A DNA stretch of 64,000 bases. It comes from Fluviicola sp. GTDB taxonomy: Bacteria; Bacteroidota; Bacteroidia; Flavobacteriales_D; Crocinitomicaceae. Position numbers and translations under genes: made by a program. The DNA lies in contig NVXU02000054.1 of assembly GCA_002734065.2 (NCBI GenBank), positions 62,001-126,000 of the forward strand, written 5' to 3'. The notes beneath the pieces are model-generated. The model saw only the letters and a program-made list of their open reading frames with translations, made no database searches and was not told where the DNA came from. Positions 1-9,394 of this stretch are shown one piece after another; positions within the stretch are counted from its first letter, which is position 1, and each line of letters opens with the position of its first letter.

Positions 1-328
1 TTGAATCTAGATCCAGTAAAAACCGCATCGTTTTCATGAAATCAGCGAATTCATTTACACGGTCAGTCATTGTAACTTTTCCTTGATCTGTGAGAATGTA
101 ATATTTGCGAACGCGTTTCCCAATATAGACTTTCTCAGTAATCAAATCTCCTTGCTTCTCGAGTGCATGAAGAGTTGGATACAATGCTCCTTCCGTAATC
201 TGAATTTTATCACTGGTCATCTTTTTGACCTCCTGTGTGATTTCATAACCATACATTTTCCTATTGTCTTTCAATAAGTTGAGGACGATGGTTTTTAATG
301 TCCCTTTTATAAGTTCTGATGAATACAT
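1..328 (-). CDS. PadR family transcriptional regulator (partial at window edge)
   Basis: Reading the minus strand from the ATG at 328 gives an open frame of 109 codons that runs off the start of the window. The product begins MYSSELIKGTLKTIVLNLL and contains KMYGYEITQEV and EGALYPTLHALEKQG, the winged-helix signature of PadR regulators, followed by the RKYYILTDQGK wing. PadR proteins of this size are usually about 105-115 residues, so only a few codons should be missing. They act as dimeric, often ligand-responsive repressors of neighbouring transport or stress genes. The presumed target lies outside the window. A promoter-like TATATTTG and a perfect inverted repeat sit immediately upstream, which suggests autoregulation (inference). 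Confidence 0.9.
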   Translation of the reverse strand, partial: MYSSELIKGTLKTIVLNLLKDNRKMYGYEITQEVKKMTSDKIQITEGALYPTLHALEKQGDLITEKVYIGKRVRKYYILTDQGKVTMTDRVNEFADFMKTMRFLLDLDS

Positions 329-332
329 AGAA

Positions 333-396
333 CAAATATACATTAGATACTTAGGTATTCCAAATTAATACATAAGAAAATTATGTATTAATTTGG
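333..396 (-). promoter_or_regulatory. padR promoter with overlapping inverted-repeat operator
   Basis: On the minus strand TATATTTG (340-333) matches the Bacteroidota -7 element TAnnTTTG, and a TTG lies 20 nt upstream, inside the right arm of the repeat. A perfect 16-bp inverted repeat (arms 360-375 and 381-396, 5-nt spacer) overlaps this -33 region. Its core TACAT...ATGTA resembles dyads bound by PadR proteins. Only 4 nt separate the -7 element from the start codon, so the transcript may be leaderless. Operator function is inferred. Confidence 0.55.
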
Positions 397-546
397 AAAT
401 AGCAAATAACCACCTGTAAAACAAGGTTTTAGTTATTAAAGTAAAAGTAAGTTTATTTCTGTAAATTAGTAAAACGGTAAAATAGTTTACATTTATCTAC
501 TAGAAGTTGGAAGTTTTGGAAGAGAAAAATTAATGTAATAAGTATC

Positions 547-2919
547 TTAACGTATGACATTTACCGTTCCGTGATACATTTTTCGCTCATCATTTCTGAG
601 CATTTTGAAGGATGTTTTCCATACGTAGCCCCCAACAGGAACAAGCTTTCCATTGTAGGTGCCATCCCATCCTATTTCAGGGTCATGGCTTTCCCAAACA
701 ACTTCTCCCCATCTGTTGAACACAAACAATTCAAAATCGTAGATGTCAATTCCTCGGATGAAAGGTCTCCATGTTTGGTTAAACTCATCACCATCAGGGG
801 TAAAGGTATTTGGAATAAAAATGGTGTAAATAGGTTTAATTTCGATGACTAGGAGTGTTGTGTCAACGCATCCTTCATTGTTGTAGGCAATTAGCATAAC
901 GCTATAATTTTGAGCTACATAATACACTGTTGAAGGATTTTCATAGGTAGAAGAAATACCATTCCCAAGATCCCAATAATAAGCATCGCCGCCAATAGAG
1001 TTGTTGTTAAAAAAGACTTGGCCTTCTTCTTCAAGGTTTCCACTTACTCCGAAGTTCGCATCCAATGGATTAATATATACAAAAATCGTATCCCATTTTT
1101 TTACATAACCACACCCATCTGAAATTTCTACAGTGTACATTGTAGGTGTACCAGGAGTAACCGTGATTGTTGAATCAGTTTCTCCAGTGTTCCATTGGTA
1201 TGTGAAGTTACCAAAACCACCGCTTGGTGTTACAAAGAGTTGAGTTGTATCCCATCGACAAATCGTTGGGTCTTCCGTGAGTTGCGTGAATATCTCAGGT
1301 TCTACAATCGTAATCATAGCAGAATTGATGGCTGTGTTTCCACATTCATCAGTAACTGATACAGAATAAGAATCTGTTTGACTGGCTGTAACTGTTAGTG
1401 TATTATTCTGTGAGCCATCAAACCATGTGAGAACATGTCCAGCGGCTCCACCATTCGATACTGCGGTTAAATCTACAACAGCATCAATACATGGAACAAT
1501 TGTATCACTCAATACATCTATTGTTAAGGGTGCATAATTGGTAATATTTACGGTTACAGAAGCATCAACGGTTTGACCACAGACATCCGTTACAGTAACG
1601 TTATAAGTAGTCGTTACGAGCGGAGTAACGTCAATTATCTCCGTTGTTTCTCCCGTAGCCCATAAATAGGTGTATCCAGGGTTTCCTCCAGTGACATTCA
1701 CAGAAACAGGAATAGCATCGCCAGGACAAACAACAATGGTATCGTTCGGAGTGAATTGCATCGTTTCAGTATCTTGAATGTAAATACGCAGACTGTCTGA
1801 GGTGTTTGTACCGCATGCATTTGGTAGTCTAACAAGAATTTGCAAGAATTCAAGTCCTTCAATATTTCCATCTAAAAATGCGTTAAAAGTAATGGAAACA
1901 GAATCTTCTCCTGGTAAAAAGTCAATACTGTTTGGAAGGTTATTAAAATCCACTCCTTCTATAGCAGAACCGGTAACAGTGATTGGTAAAGATTGATTAA
2001 AAGCAATAGAATCTGTTCTTACAAACCAGATTTCTGCCGCTCCACAACCTTCGATAAGCGTTGAATCATTCAAAACATTCCCTAAAGACGATAAATCAGA
2101 AGATATATCAACGCTTGGGCTTGTAAAACTTCCTTCTTCAATAAAAACGCCAGAATCCCAAACGCCATCACCAATGTCTGAAATTGCAATGATAATATGG
2201 TAAGTCTGTCCACAGATAACGGCTGAGTTCGCTGTCATGGAAACAGTCAATCCGTCGTATTGTATGTAGGTGTTTGAACCATTCTGTGGTGCAGAAGCGC
2301 CGTCTCCATTGTCAATATAGTAAGCAGCGTTTGTTGTAGAGTTTAGGTTATCAATGGTAACCGGTAGTACTGTGCCCGGAATAATGGCGATATTCTGATC
2401 CACAAAGTTTCCCCCTGCAGGGTTAGGACCTGAAATAAAGAAACCGAAGGCATCATTTACTCCCCCATTAACAAATTCTAGATATTCTTCAGAACCAAAA
2501 ACGAAATTAAAACTGATTGAGTCACTTTGCGGAACAAAATCAAACTCTAGTCTAGCCGCATTGAAGGAGCCGTTTCCTGCGGCCGCAGCCAAAAGAGGTT
2601 CTCCAGGTGCTCCATTATCAACTCCAGAACTTCCAGAATTGTTAGGGCCAAAAGGGCCATCAGCTGTGTTTAACACAGTTCCCGTCGTTAAAATTATCCC
2701 TGAATTAAGTCCAACATTACAATTTGACCCATCAAAATAACCTATTGCATTAGCATCTCCTGTAAAAACGATATTGGAAGCGTTAACTCCTGTTCCTATT
2801 AGAACATTTTGAACCAATTGTTGTGGTGTCTGCGCGGTAGATGTAACAAGTTGTGAACTTACATTTCCAGCGGAAACAACAAACAATAAAGTCAATATTT
2901 TAAGAAAATAATTTTTCAT
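547..2919 (-). CDS. secreted adhesin-like protein, choice-of-anchor L domain, T9SS type B C-terminal domain
   Basis: 790 aa. It begins with a signal peptide (MKNYFLKILTLLFVVSAGNV). Residues about 25-270 look like the choice-of-anchor L domain: TPQQLVQNVLIGTGVNASNI, then FVFGSEEYLEFV and the DAFGFFISGP motif. Calx-beta-like and Ig/PKD-like beta domains follow (GGNPGYTYLWATGET and similar repeats, and YYWDLGNG of a PKD fold). The end (IFIPNTFTPDGD... FNRWGEVVWES... GWDGTYNGK) is the gliding-motility-associated C-terminal domain, the type B signal for export and attachment through the type IX secretion system. Predicted location is the cell surface or outside the cell. It stands alone on the minus strand; the ligand is unknown. 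Confidence 0.9.
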   Translation of the reverse strand: MKNYFLKILTLLFVVSAGNVSSQLVTSTAQTPQQLVQNVLIGTGVNASNIVFTGDANAIGYFDGSNCNVGLNSGIILTTGTVLNTADGPFGPNNSGSSGVDNGAPGEPLLAAAAGNGSFNAARLEFDFVPQSDSISFNFVFGSEEYLEFVNGGVNDAFGFFISGPNPAGGNFVDQNIAIIPGTVLPVTIDNLNSTTNAAYYIDNGDGASAPQNGSNTYIQYDGLTVSMTANSAVICGQTYHIIIAISDIGDGVWDSGVFIEEGSFTSPSVDISSDLSSLGNVLNDSTLIEGCGAAEIWFVRTDSIAFNQSLPITVTGSAIEGVDFNNLPNSIDFLPGEDSVSITFNAFLDGNIEGLEFLQILVRLPNACGTNTSDSLRIYIQDTETMQFTPNDTIVVCPGDAIPVSVNVTGGNPGYTYLWATGETTEIIDVTPLVTTTYNVTVTDVCGQTVDASVTVNITNYAPLTIDVLSDTIVPCIDAVVDLTAVSNGGAAGHVLTWFDGSQNNTLTVTASQTDSYSVSVTDECGNTAINSAMITIVEPEIFTQLTEDPTICRWDTTQLFVTPSGGFGNFTYQWNTGETDSTITVTPGTPTMYTVEISDGCGYVKKWDTIFVYINPLDANFGVSGNLEEEGQVFFNNNSIGGDAYYWDLGNGISSTYENPSTVYYVAQNYSVMLIAYNNEGCVDTTLLVIEIKPIYTIFIPNTFTPDGDEFNQTWRPFIRGIDIYDFELFVFNRWGEVVWESHDPEIGWDGTYNGKLVPVGGYVWKTSFKMLRNDERKMYHGTVNVIR

Positions 2920-3014
2920 AAATGGGAATAATTTTAAATATCACTGCAATAACGGTTAAATATTAGAAATGGTTGCGTACTTAAGGGATTATTTTTTTAC
3001 TCCTTCTTGGATTC

Positions 3015-5495
3015 CTAAAAATTCCACTTCATGCTTCTATTGTCTAAAATGGCAAAGGATATCTTAAATGAGGGGGTAGGTTGAATTTTATTTCCACCAG
3101 ATAGAACACCATAAACTCCAATTCTCAACCTTCTTTTCGAGAATTTAAAATTACGTTCTAACCCAGCCAAAATTTCGTAATGCAACCAATCGTATTCTGG
3201 AATATATAGAGAACCACCTCCAAAAACCAATCCGATTCTTGTCTTTTTCATGAATGGAAGTTTGTTGAGAATAGCTCCGTTATCGTGGTGAACAAAATGA
3301 GCTTCGTAGGTTATTCTTCGAGTAGGTAGAGTTGAATCTAAACCCTGAAAAGAATACAAAGGGTTGGAAAACCAAAAAGGGTCACTTCTTCTCTGAAATT
3401 TTTCATCCGCATTCTTCAATGATTTCGTATTGATAAATTTCCCTGTTCTTAAATGGTAACTTGATGTGCCAATTGTACCAATTTTAAAGGTTTGAAGGAT
3501 GCCAAAAGCAACATAATCATGATTCACATCGCTTCCAAATATTTTAGGAAATCCTTTCTCGTATTCGAGATAAAAAGTGGGCCATTTTGAACCTAAAACA
3601 ACTTTTCTGTTCGGTTCCTTCATGTATTTTTGATTCGGGGTGTAATCCAAAGTGGCAGACCCTATGAATGCCTGGTAAGACTCAAATTCTGTTGGTTCGT
3701 TATTGGGCAGAATGTCATCTGTATTTAAGAATTTGTAATCCTTCAGACTTCGACGTTCGGCCATGCTAAAATCAGTCTGTAAATACAAGCCATTGAGTAT
3801 TTCAAAATAGTGGCCGATGGTTAAATCTGTCGTCTCGATGAAGTTATCCCGCTTATATATTTGCGTAATTGCATCGTAGTCACGAATAACATCAAAAGAA
3901 TGGGAGAAAGAATAACTAATCGTTCCAAAACGAAACGGATCGTAAACGAACTTCCCCCATGTTGCCCCTTTTATATCAGCATTCAGGATTCCAATCGAAA
4001 CTTGCGAGTAAGTGTCGAGCGTTTTTTCGTTGTCCCATTTTTTAAAGAAAAAGAAGCCTGGAGCAATCCTCGGTCCTGCAATATAAATGGGTCTTAGTAC
4101 GGCAGCGAAAGAATTGATTGTCCATTGCGTTTTTTTTGCACGATTACGATGGTCAATGCCCCACCAAAGCACTTTTAGAACGGTCACTTTGTTAAAAGCG
4201 ACATCAATAGAATCTAAAAAGTCTTTTCTATGCTCCATTTCATAGATGCTGTCTTTGACTTTGATGTATTTTATTTCTTCTGCAGTTAAGTCATTTGCTC
4301 TTTTTTCTTGCCAGAAAGTAGAATCTTTGTCGTAAGCTTCTTTTTCAGTTACAGAGAGCTCATTATTGAAGAATTTTGGAGGGAAATTAGGTTCAAAATT
4401 GTATTCTCGATAAGTCGAAATAGTTGAACAAGTTGAAGTTTCTTCGTTGTATTTTACACCGTAATTTAACTCTTGACGAACAAGAACACACATCGTGTCC
4501 CCAGGATGTTCGTAGGTCTGAGAAATAGAAAAGTAATCATAGATTAACAGATTTCCCTTTTTCATTGTTAATTCTAACTTTTGCACCAGCCAAAGAGAAT
4601 CAATGATGTAAATGTATCCTTCTAAGGTCGTTGTAGCGATGCTTCTGGGGATGATTTTTATTTTACTAATCTGGCGTCCATTTTCTTCGTATTGTTTTTC
4701 TAGGCGGTATTTATAGGATAAAATTCCAGGTGCAGAAATGGGAGAACTTACTGGAGTTTGGTGCAAATCATCCAGATGCATCAAGTTCTGGAAAAAATTA
4801 AAATTGGACTTCACCGTTGTTGTGTAGTATAAATTATTGCGTTTAGAACCTCTTAATTCGTAGGCATTTCTAATTTCTTTCACTTTGTTTCGTCCACCAT
4901 AGTGACGTGTGAAATCAACTTCTAGCAGGTTCATGTCGTTAGCCAATTTTTTAGCGGCTTTCTCCTCCTCGGTTGCTGAGCTAGTTGAAGTTTCCTTCTT
5001 TTTCTTCCTCTTGCTTTTTTCTTTTTCTTCTTTTCTGTCGATTTTCTCAGTCGCTTTGATATAGCCATTAACAGAATGAGGATAATTCCACGGGTTAATT
5101 TGATCTCGTTTAGCCACCACTTTTAGCATAATATCACGACCTGGATTGCCCTTCTTTGCAGAAACAGACATATTCTCAAGGTCTTGAATTTTTATCGGTT
5201 CTAAAGAGAAATTTTGAGTTACTTCATGGTCGTCAACGGTAATATAAGCTTCTTTGTTGATGTATCCAGACGAACTAATCACCAGGTAATATTCTCCCTG
5301 ATAGAGTCTCATTTCATAGCGACCTTCTAAATCGGCGATTGTTCTTAAATCGGAAGAATTCTTAACAAAAACTTTTGCTGATGGTATGGGAATACCATTC
5401 TCATCGGAAATCACTCCTGTCACTAAATATTGTCCGAAAATGGAGAAGTTTAGGCTTGCAAACACAAAAAGCAGTATGAACTTCGTCCATTTCAT
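3015..5495 (-). CDS. DUF5686 / carboxypeptidase-regulatory-like outer membrane protein
   Basis: 826 aa. A signal peptide (MKWTKFILLFVFASLNFSIFG) is followed by a carboxypeptidase D regulatory-like beta sandwich (residues about 20-105: VTGVISDENGIPIPSAKVFV, then YEMRLYQGEYYLVISSSGY). A lysine/glutamate-rich linker follows (KEEKEKSKRKKKKE). The long remainder, rich in aromatic beta strands and ending in SMKWNF with a terminal aromatic residue, fits the DUF5686 family of Bacteroidota outer-membrane barrels. These resemble TonB-dependent transporters in their N-terminal domain but lack a plug. The molecular function of DUF5686 is not established; a role at the outer membrane is inferred. It lies 95 bp upstream of the type B secreted protein on the same strand. 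Confidence 0.85.
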   Translation of the reverse strand: MKWTKFILLFVFASLNFSIFGQYLVTGVISDENGIPIPSAKVFVKNSSDLRTIADLEGRYEMRLYQGEYYLVISSSGYINKEAYITVDDHEVTQNFSLEPIKIQDLENMSVSAKKGNPGRDIMLKVVAKRDQINPWNYPHSVNGYIKATEKIDRKEEKEKSKRKKKKETSTSSATEEEKAAKKLANDMNLLEVDFTRHYGGRNKVKEIRNAYELRGSKRNNLYYTTTVKSNFNFFQNLMHLDDLHQTPVSSPISAPGILSYKYRLEKQYEENGRQISKIKIIPRSIATTTLEGYIYIIDSLWLVQKLELTMKKGNLLIYDYFSISQTYEHPGDTMCVLVRQELNYGVKYNEETSTCSTISTYREYNFEPNFPPKFFNNELSVTEKEAYDKDSTFWQEKRANDLTAEEIKYIKVKDSIYEMEHRKDFLDSIDVAFNKVTVLKVLWWGIDHRNRAKKTQWTINSFAAVLRPIYIAGPRIAPGFFFFKKWDNEKTLDTYSQVSIGILNADIKGATWGKFVYDPFRFGTISYSFSHSFDVIRDYDAITQIYKRDNFIETTDLTIGHYFEILNGLYLQTDFSMAERRSLKDYKFLNTDDILPNNEPTEFESYQAFIGSATLDYTPNQKYMKEPNRKVVLGSKWPTFYLEYEKGFPKIFGSDVNHDYVAFGILQTFKIGTIGTSSYHLRTGKFINTKSLKNADEKFQRRSDPFWFSNPLYSFQGLDSTLPTRRITYEAHFVHHDNGAILNKLPFMKKTRIGLVFGGGSLYIPEYDWLHYEILAGLERNFKFSKRRLRIGVYGVLSGGNKIQPTPSFKISFAILDNRSMKWNF

Positions 5496-5638
5496 TATTG
5501 GTAAGACAATTTAAGGGTTAAAATGTTACAGTTTTGTAAAAATGATTCCCGCGAAAATAACGAATAGGAACATTTTAGGCAAGAATAAAAGGTTGAACAG
5601 CTATAACTTAGGGATAAATTAACTGTTTTTAGGATAAA

Positions 5639-5866
5639 CTACGAATTGTTCTCTTTTTTCTGCTCTTCCAAAAATGCTTCGTGACGTGTTTGTCTTTTCA
5701 TCATCCATTGTCTCATGAAATACATAATAAATGCTAAAAGGGCAATAAAATAGTAAGAACCCCATCTCTTAAAGCCTTCGGTAAAACCAAGGTAGGTGAT
5801 GGCGATGAAAATAAAAATGGAAGTTACCAACCAGAAGTAAAGCATGATTTTGTTATAAGTCTTCAT
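5639..5866 (-). CDS. small two-helix membrane protein, function unknown
   Basis: 75 aa. Two hydrophobic segments are visible: residues about 8-27 (LYFWLVTSIFIFIAITYLGF) and 36-52 (SYYFIALLAFIMYFMRQ). They are followed by a charged cytoplasmic tail rich in K, R and E (MKRQTRHEAFLEEQKKENNS). I do not recognise a named family, but small proteins of this form are common in Flavobacteriia. The frame is supported by its sensible topology and by a -7-like TATCTTTA (minus strand, 5895-5888) about 20 nt before the ATG. It sits between the DUF5686 gene and an inverted-repeat element. Confidence 0.7.
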   Translation of the reverse strand: MKTYNKIMLYFWLVTSIFIFIAITYLGFTEGFKRWGSYYFIALLAFIMYFMRQWMMKRQTRHEAFLEEQKKENNS

Positions 5867-5947
5867 CTTGAGTTTATTTTGAAGGTGTAAAGATAGAAAG
5901 ATTTTAAGATTGCTGTGATTTTAGATTCATTCGCTGAGCTCATTATT

Positions 5948-6188
5948 AGACCGCTGCGCTTTTAGATACGGAAGCACATTTCGACAGGCTCAATGGCCGC
6001 TTCCTTTAGACACGCTCCCTCGTCGCTCTTAGACTTGGTCTCGGTAAAAACTCTAATTGTTGTTTTGATTTCTCAATTTTTGGGAAAGTGAACAATCAAA
6101 GTAACAACTAATCTCGCCGAAGCAAGACCAAGTCTAATAGCGAAGCGTGTCTAAAGGACGAAGTCCGTATCTAAAAGCGCAGCGGTCT
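5948..6188. repeat. intergenic inverted-repeat element (MITE/REP-like)
   Basis: The 348-bp gap 5867-6214 is mostly occupied by an imperfect palindrome. Its outer 25-bp arms are perfect (5948-5972 and 6164-6188). Inner paired blocks lie at 6002-6016/6144-6158 and 6031-6041/6125-6135. The centre is AT-rich and still partly self-complementary. The left arm contains TTTCGACAGGCTCAATG (5979-5995), a common Bacteroidota dispersed motif, placed in what would otherwise be a small GGA...TCC hairpin. It has no coding capacity. Related modules lie between ftsZ and ftsA. Confidence 0.7.
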
Positions 6189-6214
6189 TTTGTCTCAATT
6201 GTCTTTTTCTATCT

Positions 6215-6778
6215 CTACTCCAATTCCATTTTCCCAACCGGGTTTTGTATCACATAATGATCAAAAGATTGTGTTGTTTTCAAGCCTTTTCCACGCCCTG
6301 TTACACCTTTTCCGTCTTTTTTTATTACGACATTTTTTTCTGTGTAAATGGTGCTGTCTTTTTGGTTCCAAAAAAGTTCTTCTGTCTCTAACTGTTGTTT
6401 TGTTTCAAAGTTTCGGAGAATAACAGAGTCTCTAGCGACAAATAATCCCGTTTCGTAATTTACTTCTCCGTAAAGTGCCGTTAATTGTGAAACGACTTCT
6501 CCCGTCTCTGAGAAAAATTCTACGCGCAACCCGTCTTTTATCTTTGTGATATGCTTAGGAACGCGATAAGTCTCTGCCAAGGTGGCGAATATTCTCACGC
6601 GCGCATAACCAGAGTCATTGTAGAACACTTCAAGGTTCCGTGTTACTTCACTCGGAGCATTGGGGTCAGAAGATACTCTTTGAATAGCATCTAAATCATT
6701 CACACATGAAAAAAGAATACCTGCGATCAATGCGAACGCAGGTATTTTCCAAATATTATTGAATGATTGATTTTCCAT
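6215..6778 (-). CDS. lptC: LptC family LPS-export protein (lipoprotein form)
   Basis: 187 aa. The N-terminal hydrophobic segment ends in a lipobox (ILFSC, Cys about 25), so it is predicted to be a lipoprotein. The rest is a single LptC/OstA-like beta domain: FYNDSGYARVRIFA, then DGLRVEFFSETGEVVSQLTA, YGEVNYETGLFVARDSV and ETEELFWNQKDSTIYTEKNV. The latter is typical of LptC, where unfinished substrates are described as pre- and post-conversion strands. LptC links the inner-membrane LptBFG ABC exporter to the periplasmic LptA bridge that carries lipopolysaccharide to the outer membrane. It is the last gene of the coaX operon, with 1 nt between it and the preceding stop codon. The assignment rests on fold motifs and gene order. 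Confidence 0.82.
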   Translation of the reverse strand: MENQSFNNIWKIPAFALIAGILFSCVNDLDAIQRVSSDPNAPSEVTRNLEVFYNDSGYARVRIFATLAETYRVPKHITKIKDGLRVEFFSETGEVVSQLTALYGEVNYETGLFVARDSVILRNFETKQQLETEELFWNQKDSTIYTEKNVVIKKDGKGVTGRGKGLKTTQSFDHYVIQNPVGKMELE

Positions 6779-6779
6779 T

Positions 6780-8045
6780 CTAGTTACATGGTTTTACCGT
6801 TACTCCATAACAGCTTAATGTTACAGAACCTGGATTTCCATTCTGAAAACAGTCATCAGCTGTTGGGAAACGACTCTTGTAAGAAGAAATTGAATTTCCA
6901 GTATCAGCTCCTGCTGCTCTTGCTCGTTCTAACAGTTGAACAGCATAAATATAGTTGCACTTTCTGTCAAAAGTACTGGAACCACAGTTGTTTGCATTTG
7001 AACCCACTGATTTTCCAGCGATAGATAATGCTTCCCCTTTGTGTTCTCCTGTAACCGTCATCGCCGTGTTGTATGCCGCTTTGTAAGAATGAGATTTAAA
7101 CTGTTCAACAGCAATCATGTAATTGATTTCTTGCTTTTGCGCATCATCCGTTGACACTTCTTTCGCTTTTCTCAAGATTTTTACCGCTTCAGAATGCTTT
7201 CCGTGGGAAGAATAGTGTTTTGCTTCCATTAGTTGGGCTTCAACTGATGTTGGATCAGCCTCTACGAACTTGTGAATTAATTCTCCGTATTCATCAGCAT
7301 CCGTACATTTTTTCTTTTCTAAAAGTGTGATGAAATTCATCAACGCCATTTTTCTCAATTCCACATCCTCCGGTAAATTGTGCATATAGTCGTGCAATTC
7401 TGGTAGAATGTCATCACAGTCTTTTACAACAGCATTAAAATACCCAGTAATTGTTTCTTGTGTTTTGGCAGACATTTTTGCTTCACTGATCAAAGCAGAC
7501 AAAGAGAAATAATCCGTTATCATTCGCTTTTTTAGGCCTGGTTTATCATCAACTGGCGCTGCAGCGAACATTGCATAGGTGTTGTAATAGTAATACGAAA
7601 CATATCCTTCTGCGGTTTTGACACCTTGTAACGCTATTCCTCTTTGAAACAATTCATCCGCTTTTTTTCTGTCTGGGTTAGAAGATTGCAGAATTTTAGC
7701 TGCTCTAATAAGATCATCTTTTTTGTCGTAAAAACCAGCAGCCTCGCATCTGTTGTATGTAGCCACAAGAGTGTCTATGTATGTTTTTTTCTCATCAGGA
7801 TCTGTAATTCCATTCACTGCATTACGAAGAGAGCCAATTAAACGCTTGTAATTGGCAGCGTCGTAACCGTTGCATAATTTTTCTCCCATAATGTAATACA
7901 TTACGGCACCTTTATAGTTTTTAATTTTGTTCTCATCCTGAGCAAACAATCGCATTCGTTTACATTCTAATGCAGCATCCTCTTGCGCAAAGGTTGAAGT
8001 TCCGATGAGTAAAAAAGCTGCGAGTATTAAGTTTCCTAGTTTCAT
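6780..8045 (-). CDS. periplasmic TPR-like repeat protein
   Basis: 421 aa when started at the ATG at 8045, which opens the signal peptide MKLGNLILAAFLLIGTSTFA. An upstream in-frame start at 8081 would lie inside the preceding gene and add a charged extension before the signal, so it is disfavoured. The mature part is mostly helical with tetratricopeptide-like repeats (EAKHYSSHGKHSEAVKILRKA, EQFKSHSYKAAYNTAM). The C-terminus is cysteine-containing (NNCGSSTFDRKCNYIYAVQL, VTLSCYGVTVKPCN). I know no specific function. Its place between an outer-membrane barrel and lptC suggests a periplasmic partner in envelope assembly (inference). Confidence 0.78.
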   Translation of the reverse strand: MKLGNLILAAFLLIGTSTFAQEDAALECKRMRLFAQDENKIKNYKGAVMYYIMGEKLCNGYDAANYKRLIGSLRNAVNGITDPDEKKTYIDTLVATYNRCEAAGFYDKKDDLIRAAKILQSSNPDRKKADELFQRGIALQGVKTAEGYVSYYYYNTYAMFAAAPVDDKPGLKKRMITDYFSLSALISEAKMSAKTQETITGYFNAVVKDCDDILPELHDYMHNLPEDVELRKMALMNFITLLEKKKCTDADEYGELIHKFVEADPTSVEAQLMEAKHYSSHGKHSEAVKILRKAKEVSTDDAQKQEINYMIAVEQFKSHSYKAAYNTAMTVTGEHKGEALSIAGKSVGSNANNCGSSTFDRKCNYIYAVQLLERARAAGADTGNSISSYKSRFPTADDCFQNGNPGSVTLSCYGVTVKPCN

Positions 8046-8053
8046 TTTAGTAA

Positions 8054-9394
8054 TTAATTTAATTTTCGTTTTACGAACCAACGGTCAGAACCTGGTGCTA
8101 TTGATATACCTATGTTAAAACCGTAGTATCGTTCTTTTAATGCATTGCCATCCGAGATTCCTCTGTTCCCAATTGAGAATCCAAAATTCACGGAAGAAAG
8201 AGAGTTCTGAATGACAACCGGTATACCAAATCCAAAAGTTGTGCCAAAATCGCTGACTTGTTCACCATTTGTGACATAAGGCATATTAACTTGGTAAACA
8301 CCAGCACGATAGCGTATTCTGTGATGAAACTTCGACATGGAGATATCAGTGTCTGGCAGGTACTGAATCCCAAAAGTCATTTTGGTAGAATTTAAGAAGG
8401 TATTGGTGAAATTTGGGTCAAAAGTATTCTCATAGCGCTTCCATTCTGCAGTAGAGTAGGAGAGATGAAAAGCAATTTTAGAGTCTAACTCATTAGTCTT
8501 GTTTTTTCTTGCTTTAAAGCTTAATTCGTAGCTCAAACCGTAGGTCAAAGTTGGAATAGTACTCAAGTTTCCTGAAAGGGTGTCGTTAACGGTGAGTGTA
8601 TCGTAAGCATTCACATTATCAATGTTTGAAGAAAAGAAAAGAGCATCCTCATATTCTGCCTTAATTTTCTGAAAAGGGTCGTAAACAACGGAGACACCGA
8701 ACAAGTGATTTTTCTTTAGAACTTGCGAGTAGTTAAACCCCAATGTATAGCGAAAAGCTTTTGCTTGAACCTGCTTTGTGCTAACTCCACCAGAATAAAC
8801 GGTTGTTCCAGATGTAATTAACCCGCTTTTTCTGGTGTTGGTCAATCGTCCAAAAACATAGCCGAGGTTTGCTCCAAAAGAAAGCTTTGCTCCTTTATAA
8901 TCAATGGCTCTTACAGAGAGTCCAGCGAAGACCTCATTCAGGCTGCCCGTTCCTTCATAGACATAGTTAATGGAGTCGGTTCCTACTTTTATTCTTGAAC
9001 TGAATTCATACCCTCGGCTTGAAAAAGGTTTTAAACCAAAAGCAAGACCAAATCTTTTTGCAAAAGAGAAGGCGAGTGCAAAATGTTGAATGGAGGTGAC
9101 ACTTCCTGTTGAAGAAAGCCCATTTTCTGCGTATTGGGATAATTTAGAAGACACGCCCAAAGAAAATAAAGGTTGATGTTTCGATAAATTGGAATACGAA
9201 GAAGGGTTGTAGAAGTTCAATGTCGTAGAATCGAGCATGGTGATGGTCGAATTCCCAATTCCGATGAATGCTGCGTGGTCGAGACCTCCAATTTCCCCTA
9301 AACCATAAGAACTGAAGGGAGAATTAGAACTTTTCTGCGCGAAAGAACCCGTTGCAATAAGCAAAGCAAAAAAGGACAAAAAGACCTTACGCAT
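8054..9394 (-). CDS. outer membrane beta-barrel protein (OMPP1/FadL-like)
   Basis: 446 aa from the ATG at 9394 (MRKVFLSFFALLIATGSFAQ, a clear signal peptide). ATGs at 9412 and 9403 and a TTG at 9421 are alternative starts deeper inside coaX. The mature start SSNSPFSSYGLGEIGGL and STTLNFYNPSSYSNL, followed by alternating beta-strand sequence and glycine/aromatic-rich turns, fits the FadL/OMPP1-like barrels found next to coaX and lptC in Flavobacteriia. The start overlaps the coaX stop, implying translational coupling. The transported substrate cannot be read from sequence. Confidence 0.8.
   Translation of the reverse strand: MRKVFLSFFALLIATGSFAQKSSNSPFSSYGLGEIGGLDHAAFIGIGNSTITMLDSTTLNFYNPSSYSNLSKHQPLFSLGVSSKLSQYAENGLSSTGSVTSIQHFALAFSFAKRFGLAFGLKPFSSRGYEFSSRIKVGTDSINYVYEGTGSLNEVFAGLSVRAIDYKGAKLSFGANLGYVFGRLTNTRKSGLITSGTTVYSGGVSTKQVQAKAFRYTLGFNYSQVLKKNHLFGVSVVYDPFQKIKAEYEDALFFSSNIDNVNAYDTLTVNDTLSGNLSTIPTLTYGLSYELSFKARKNKTNELDSKIAFHLSYSTAEWKRYENTFDPNFTNTFLNSTKMTFGIQYLPDTDISMSKFHHRIRYRAGVYQVNMPYVTNGEQVSDFGTTFGFGIPVVIQNSLSSVNFGFSIGNRGISDGNALKERYYGFNIGISIAPGSDRWFVKRKLN

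Noticed and set aside
571-852. A 93-codon plus-strand frame
   Set aside because: It is antisense to the conserved type B sorting domain of the 790-aa secreted protein.
8046-8081. Upstream extension of the TPR-like gene to 8081
   Set aside because: It would overlap the barrel-protein gene and place a charged stretch before a perfect signal peptide that starts at 8045.
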